Positions 60,405 to 64,000 of a stretch of DNA of 64,000 bases are shown one piece after another (position 1 is the stretch's first letter; every line of letters starts with the position of its first letter). The notes under the pieces are model-generated. The model did no database searches and was not told the DNA's origin. It saw nothing but the letters and a program-made list of their open reading frames with translations. The translations under genes were made by a program, and so were the position numbers. This DNA comes from Pseudomonadota bacterium (lineage in GTDB: Bacteria; Pseudomonadota; Alphaproteobacteria; Rhizobiales; Devosiaceae): NCBI GenBank assembly GCA_023391095.1, contig JAEWBN010000009.1, positions 186,001 to 250,000 of the forward strand, given 5' to 3'.

Positions 60405-61109
60405 TTCGGCGGCTGATTGTCCGTATTGGGACCAGAGTGCGCTTTCGCCCATCTTGGCGATAAAGGCGGCATGGGCTTCGGCTTCCTCGGCGCTGATGCG
60501 GCTGGGCAGCGGCGCGGGACGCGGCGGAACGGCAATGCGGGTCTGGACGTCAAGACTGGCCGTCACCTCCACCTCGGCCACCAGCGCCAGGCTCACCTGC
60601 TTGCCGCCAATGAGCTCGAGATAGACTTCGGCGAGGATCTCACTATCGAGGAGAGCCCCGTGGAGCGTGCGCCGCGAATTGTCGATGCCATAGTGCTTGC
60701 ACAGCGCGTCAAGGCTGACGCGGGCGCCCGGATGCTTCTGGCGGGCGACCATGACGGTGTCGATCACCGGATTGGACAGCGTCTTGTGGCCGGCCCGCAG
60801 CAATTCGGCATTGAGAAAGCCGATATCGAAGGCCGCATTGTGGATGACGAGCGTGGCGTCGCCGATAAAGGCCAGAAATTCCTCGGCCACCGCACCGAAA
60901 AGTGGCTTGTCGGCGAGGAATTCTTCGCTCAGCCCGTGCACCCGGAAGGCTTCTTCGGGCATGGAGCGCTGGGGATTGATGTAGACGTGATAGTTTTTGC
61001 CGGTCGGAATGTGATTGATCAGCTCGACGCAGCCGATTTCCACGAGCCGGTCGCCCTCATTGGGCGAAAGACCGGTGGTTTCGGTATCGAGGACGATTTC
61101 CCTGATCAT
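60402..61109 (-). CDS. dnaQ: DNA polymerase III epsilon (proofreading) subunit
   Basis: 3'-5' exonuclease of the replicase. 235 residues. The exonuclease motifs are IVLDTETTGLSPNEGDRLVEIGCVEL (Asp-x-Glu), VIHNAAFDIGFLNAEL (Asp), and HGALLDSEILAEVYLELIGG (His and Asp). A C-terminal tail contacts the alpha subunit. It overlaps coaE in ATGA and belongs to the run maf-aroE-coaE-dnaQ that leads away from the presumed origin. Confidence 0.98.
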   Translation of the reverse strand: MIREIVLDTETTGLSPNEGDRLVEIGCVELINHIPTGKNYHVYINPQRSMPEEAFRVHGLSEEFLADKPLFGAVAEEFLAFIGDATLVIHNAAFDIGFLNAELLRAGHKTLSNPVIDTVMVARQKHPGARVSLDALCKHYGIDNSRRTLHGALLDSEILAEVYLELIGGKQVSLALVAEVEVTASLDVQTRIAVPPRPAPLPSRISAEEAEAHAAFIAKMGESALWSQYGQSAAE

Positions 61110-61702
61110 GTCGGCTCCCGTCCGGCGGCAATGTCTTGGACCAGCGCCTTGACCCGGGCTTCGATTTCCGCGGGAGGCCGCGAGGTGTCGAAGAGCCAGG
61201 TGGCGCGCCTTTTCTTTTCGGCCTGGGGGAGCTGGCGGGCAAGCAAGGCATCGCGCTTTTCCACGGTCATTCCGGGCCTCGACATGATGCGCTGGTTCTG
61301 CGTGTGCTCATCGACAATGGTTACGGCCACGGCGTCGAAGCCATAGTCATGGCCGCTTTCGAACAGCAGCGGCACTTCCACCGCGGCGGCAGGCGCGCCC
61401 GATTGCTCGGCGCGGCGCAGAAACCGCGCGATCTCTTCGCGCACCATGGGATGGATCAGCGCTTCGAGGCGGGCAAAACCGGAGGGGTCGGCACTCAGTT
61501 TTGCGGCAAGGGTCTGACGGTCGATCCGCCCGTCGACGGTGACGCCGGGAAACAGGGCCTCCACCGGACTCACGGCTGTCCCCGAATACAGGGCCGCCAC
61601 GGCAGCATCGGCAGAAAACACCGGAATGCCGGCCTTTTCGAAGGCCGTGAGCAATGTCGACTTGCCCGTGGCAATGGAGCCGGTAATGCCGATAGCGAGC
61701 AT
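61106..61702 (-). CDS. coaE: Dephospho-CoA kinase
   Basis: Last step of CoA synthesis. 198 residues. P-loop IGITGSIATGKSTLLTAF at the N-terminus, VFSADAAVAALYSGTAV, and the lid region RPGMTVEKRDALLARQLPQAEKKRRATWLFDTS. It is coupled by overlap to dnaQ and lies 4 bases after aroE. Confidence 0.97.
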   Translation of the reverse strand: MLAIGITGSIATGKSTLLTAFEKAGIPVFSADAAVAALYSGTAVSPVEALFPGVTVDGRIDRQTLAAKLSADPSGFARLEALIHPMVREEIARFLRRAEQSGAPAAAVEVPLLFESGHDYGFDAVAVTIVDEHTQNQRIMSRPGMTVEKRDALLARQLPQAEKKRRATWLFDTSRPPAEIEARVKALVQDIAAGREPT

Positions 61703-61706
61703 GGTG

Positions 61707-62537
61707 CTAATGCTCCAGGGTCGCTTCGATACGCTGGCGCAGATCGGGTGTCACCTGCGGAGTGACGCCGAACCAGTGGGCAAAACCGGGGACGGCCTGG
61801 TGCAGCAGCATGCCGAGCCCATCCACCGTCTTGAGACCCCGCGCCTTGGCATCGGCGAGCAGGGGGGTCATCAGCGGCACATAGACGATGTCGGTCACAA
61901 GCGCTGTTTGCGGCAGAAGATCGAGATCGAGCCATTCGAACCGCGTGCCATGCATGCCGACCGAGCTCGTATTGACCACGAGAGAAGCATGGGGCGCGAG
62001 TTCGGCATAGGCGTCAAAGCCATGCGCTTCAAAGGGTCCCTCGATTTTGGCGACCAGCGCCTGGGCATTGGCGAGGGTTCGGTTGAGCACGTGGATCGTG
62101 CCGGCAAAACGCTCGCGCAGGGCGACCAGAATGGCGCGGGCTGCACCGCCGGCGCCCAGGACGATGGCATCGCCCGGTTGGGCAGTCCAGCCGGGCGCCC
62201 CGGCATCGAGATTGCCGAGAAAACCCAGATAGTCGGTATTGATGCCGGTCACCATACCGTCGCGTACCACCAGCGTATTCACCGCGCCGATGGTTCTGGC
62301 CAGATCGTCCACCGCATCGCAAAGCGCGAACACGGCTTCCTTGTGCGGAATGGTGACATTGCCCCCGGCAAATTCACCGGCCCGCAGGCGCTTGAAAAAC
62401 GCCGGCAGGTCGGCGGGCGCGACGTCGATGGCCTCGTAGGTTCCATCGATGCCATGCTGGGCCAGCCAGGTGCCGTGGATCAGCGGCGAGCGGGAATGGG
62501 CAATGGGATGCCCGATGACAAAGGCTTTTGTGGTCAC
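61707..62537 (-). CDS. aroE: Shikimate dehydrogenase
   Basis: NADPH-dependent reduction of 3-dehydroshikimate. 276 residues. Shikimate-binding VIGHPIAHSRSPLIHGTWL and NVTIPHKEAVF with the catalytic Lys, NTLV, cofactor loop VLGAGGAARAILVALRE with NRTLANAQAL. Start is GTG at 62537. It sits in the maf-aroE-coaE-dnaQ operon. Confidence 0.98.
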   Translation of the reverse strand: MTTKAFVIGHPIAHSRSPLIHGTWLAQHGIDGTYEAIDVAPADLPAFFKRLRAGEFAGGNVTIPHKEAVFALCDAVDDLARTIGAVNTLVVRDGMVTGINTDYLGFLGNLDAGAPGWTAQPGDAIVLGAGGAARAILVALRERFAGTIHVLNRTLANAQALVAKIEGPFEAHGFDAYAELAPHASLVVNTSSVGMHGTRFEWLDLDLLPQTALVTDIVYVPLMTPLLADAKARGLKTVDGLGMLLHQAVPGFAHWFGVTPQVTPDLRQRIEATLEH

Positions 62538-62542
62538 GCTGA

Positions 62543-63154
62543 TCAGTCCTGCGGTGCTAGCAGTTCGGGGGCGAAATCGCGCAGCGCCGCGAGAAGCGGC
62601 AGGAGCGGCAGGCCCAGAATGGTGAAATAGTCGCCGACGACCGTTTCAAAGAGACGAATGGACGGACCTTCGAGGCGATATCCCCCGACGGAGCCCAGGA
62701 CCTGTTCCCCCTCGAGGTCGAGGACGGCGTCGCGCTCTTCGGGTGAAAAATCGCGCATGGTCAGCTCTGCTGTCTGGGCATCGGACCAGAGAAACTCTCC
62801 GTCCCGCACCAGGGCCACGGCAGCGTGGAGGCGATGCGTCTTGCCGCGCAGGCGGTCGAGCTGTTCGGCTGCGGCCGTCCGGTTGGCCGGCTTGTGCAAA
62901 AGCTCCAGGCCCAGTGCCAGCGTCTGGTCGGCGCCGATCACTAGAGCACCGGGACAAAGGGCGGAAACGGCTTCGGCCTTGCGGCGCGCCAGGATCAGGG
63001 CAATGTCGCGGGCATCTGCGCCAGCATCGAAAGCCTCGGCTTCGATGCTCCGTTCGTCGATGCTTGCGGGGCGGATGTCGAAGCGCAGTCCGGCCTTGTC
63101 CAGCAAGGCTTTGCGGGTGGCGCTGGTGGAAGCAAGGATCAACATAGGGACCAT
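62543..63154 (-). CDS. maf: Maf-family nucleoside triphosphate pyrophosphatase
   Basis: House-cleaning nucleotide pyrophosphatase (YceF/YhdE type). 203 residues. LILASTSATRKALLDKAG, IALILARRKAEAVS, VIGADQTLALG with the metal-binding Asp, and VGDYFTILGLPLLPLLAAL. I use ATG 63154 (MVPMLIL), with GGA spaced before it; ATG 63145 (MLIL) is equally possible. It is the first gene on the left of the presumed origin. Confidence 0.96.
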   Translation of the reverse strand: MVPMLILASTSATRKALLDKAGLRFDIRPASIDERSIEAEAFDAGADARDIALILARRKAEAVSALCPGALVIGADQTLALGLELLHKPANRTAAAEQLDRLRGKTHRLHAAVALVRDGEFLWSDAQTAELTMRDFSPEERDAVLDLEGEQVLGSVGGYRLEGPSIRLFETVVGDYFTILGLPLLPLLAALRDFAPELLAPQD

Positions 63155-63352
63155 GTTTTCCACACTGTCATCCCCAGCTCAAGGGTCAACTGTGGGCTAG
63201 TCGAGCAAGTTTCGACTGCTAGCCGAGTTGTTCGACCTGGGTAAGATTTCGTTAACACTTTCTTTTGGCGCGCCGCGTTCGGCGGCTGAGGAAAGGTCTG
63301 GGGAAATCCCCGAGGCGGCAAACCCAGATGTGAGTCCGCTCTTCCACAGCCG

Positions 63353-63377
63353 GAATCGAATCGTTGACTCCGGAGTC
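63353..63377. promoter_or_regulatory. Cluster of four GANTC methylation sites
   Basis: GAATC (63353), GAATC (63358), GACTC (63366), GAGTC (63373). The last two form the palindrome GACTCCGGAGTC. More GANTC sites are at 63332, 63432 and 63554. Confidence 0.75.
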
Positions 63378-63383
63378 GGCGCA

Positions 63384-63398
63384 TTAAGCTCTTGTTAA
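63384..63398. promoter_or_regulatory. Perfect CtrA-type box beside the GANTC cluster
   Basis: TTAAGCTCTTGTTAA, exactly TTAA-N7-TTAA, seven bases after the GANTC cluster and about 190 bases before hemE. Confidence 0.65.
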
Positions 63399-63585
63399 GA
63401 GATATGAACGAGTGGTTAACGGGGCGCCGGAGAGTCTGTGTTCACACCGCGTTAACCAAAGCCTGCGCGCAAGTGCCGCCACAGGCCGTGATTGTGGATG
63501 GTGCGGAATTGCAGCTAAACACCGCCATAAAGATAAAGAAGCGAAGCAAGAAAGACTCTTTTTGGGTCTTGGAAGGGATGGCACC

Positions 63586-64000
63586 ATGAATCCGGTGGCA
63601 CATAAACCGCTGCTTGCCGCTGTGCTCGGACAGCGCCAGGAACGCCCACCCGTCTGGATCATGCGACAGGCTGGTCGCTATCTGCCGGAATATCGCGAGA
63701 CCCGCAAACAGGCGGGGGGCTTTCTCGAACTCTGCTATACGCCAGACCTGGCCACCGAGGTAACGCTGCAGCCACTGCGCCGGTTCGATCTCGATGCTGC
63801 GATCCTGTTTTCCGATATCCTGGTCATTCCCGATGCGCTGGGGCAATCGGTTCGCTTTGAAGTGGGCGAAGGGCCCATTCTCGATCCAATCGACGCTGCC
63901 GGGATCGACCGTCTCGATCGAGACAGGGCTTTGGAACATCTGGCGCCGGTCCTAGAAACCGTGCGCCGGCTCCGGGCAGCGCTGCCTGCCGAAAAGACCC
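63586..64000 (+). CDS. hemE: Uroporphyrinogen decarboxylase (5' part; runs off the window)
   Basis: Decarboxylates uroporphyrinogen III to coproporphyrinogen III in heme synthesis. The first 138 residues are present of about 340-350. The N-terminal signature RPPVWIMRQAGRYLPEYRETRKQ contains the Arg and Tyr substrate contacts, and DAAILFSDILVIPDALGQSV has the catalytic Asp. ATG 63586 lies after GGAAGGG. It is the first gene to the right of the presumed origin. Confidence 0.98.
   Translation, partial: MNPVAHKPLLAAVLGQRQERPPVWIMRQAGRYLPEYRETRKQAGGFLELCYTPDLATEVTLQPLRRFDLDAAILFSDILVIPDALGQSVRFEVGEGPILDPIDAAGIDRLDRDRALEHLAPVLETVRRLRAALPAEKT

Larger units (their letters stand above)
63155..63585. 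other. oriC: Candidate chromosome replication origin (oriC) between maf and hemE
   Basis: No gene is convincing in these 431 bases. The place next to hemE, with genes leading away on both sides, is where origins lie in Caulobacter and several Hyphomicrobiales. The sequence shows a perfect CtrA box, a DnaA-box-like TTTTCCACA at 63156-63164 (one base off TTATCCACA) and a weaker TCTTCCACA at 63340-63348. Further signs are TGTGGATGG at 63493-63501, seven GANTC sites, and an AT-richer stretch from 63520 to 63570. It is a prediction. Confidence 0.6.

Noticed and set aside
63392..63589. 65-codon frame ahead of hemE
   Set aside because: Starts with TTG without ribosome site, has no signature, and lies over the CtrA box and origin features. 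A frame on the other strand (63442-63939) is antisense to hemE.

Overview
The window is a stretch of a high-G+C alphaproteobacterial chromosome. Gene order and content point to Hyphomicrobiales (Rhizobiales), and I would guess a Devosia-like genus. The signs are maf-aroE-coaE-dnaQ facing hemE, hslV-GNAT-hslU, the his operon with an embedded DUF2628 gene, rsmI-yraN-gshB with a divergent LpoA-like lipoprotein, CtrA-type boxes (TTAA-N7-TTAA) and a cluster of GANTC sites. Genus assignment is inference. 74 protein genes are supported, two of them cut by the window ends. I saw no tRNA, rRNA, CRISPR array, prophage or insertion sequence.

Layout. 1-8.2 kb: xylose use (GH43 xylosidase, xylB-xylA, LacI regulator, aldose epimerase), interrupted by a blue-light LOV histidine kinase. 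8.3-12.2 kb: WYL regulator, then an ScfR/RamB-like regulator divergent from a small conserved protein and isocitrate lyase. 12.3-23.8 kb: envelope and carbohydrate genes (CSD-DUF1294, comM, GH25 lipoprotein, qmcA-nfeD, outer-membrane barrel, galU/galE, lytic transglycosylase, SGNH hydrolase, marC). 23.9-27.4 kb: gshB, yraN, rsmI and an LpoA-like lipoprotein. 27.4-31.3 kb: yidB, glsB, hemW, rdgB, rph. 31.4-40.3 kb: chaperones hrcA-grpE, dnaK and dnaJ, with pncA, a pabB-pabC fusion, a secreted acidic protein and a small GIY-YIG nuclease between them. 40.3-50.3 kb: mixed metabolism and repair (flavin reductase, pyrF, adenosine kinase, nth, an Ada-like protein, gpmA, dapB, coaA). 50.3-54.7 kb: hisB-DUF2628-hisH-hisA-two small membrane proteins-hisF-hisE-coaA. 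54.8-60.4 kb: hslV-GNAT-hslU, XRE-Smr-Tim44, fxsA, secB. 60.4-64 kb: dnaQ, coaE, aroE and maf, then about 430 bases without a gene, then hemE.

The most interesting signals are non-coding. The maf-hemE gap is a strong candidate for the chromosome replication origin: genes point away from it on both sides, and it carries a perfect CtrA box, a DnaA-box-like site and seven GANTC methylation sites, four of them within 25 bases. Across the window are six copies of a 14-base site of the form GNTNCACGTGAATC, one mismatch per half or better from the ParB centromere site parS. All six end in GAATC, so all six are also GANTC (CcrM) sites. If this is parS, ParB loading here would overlap a methylation site in every copy.

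Other signals include heat-shock (RpoH-type) promoters before dnaK, dnaJ and probably hslV, three families of palindromic intergenic repeats, a pair of apparently paralogous small membrane proteins inside the his operon, and a 41-residue exported peptide gene that is easily overlooked.
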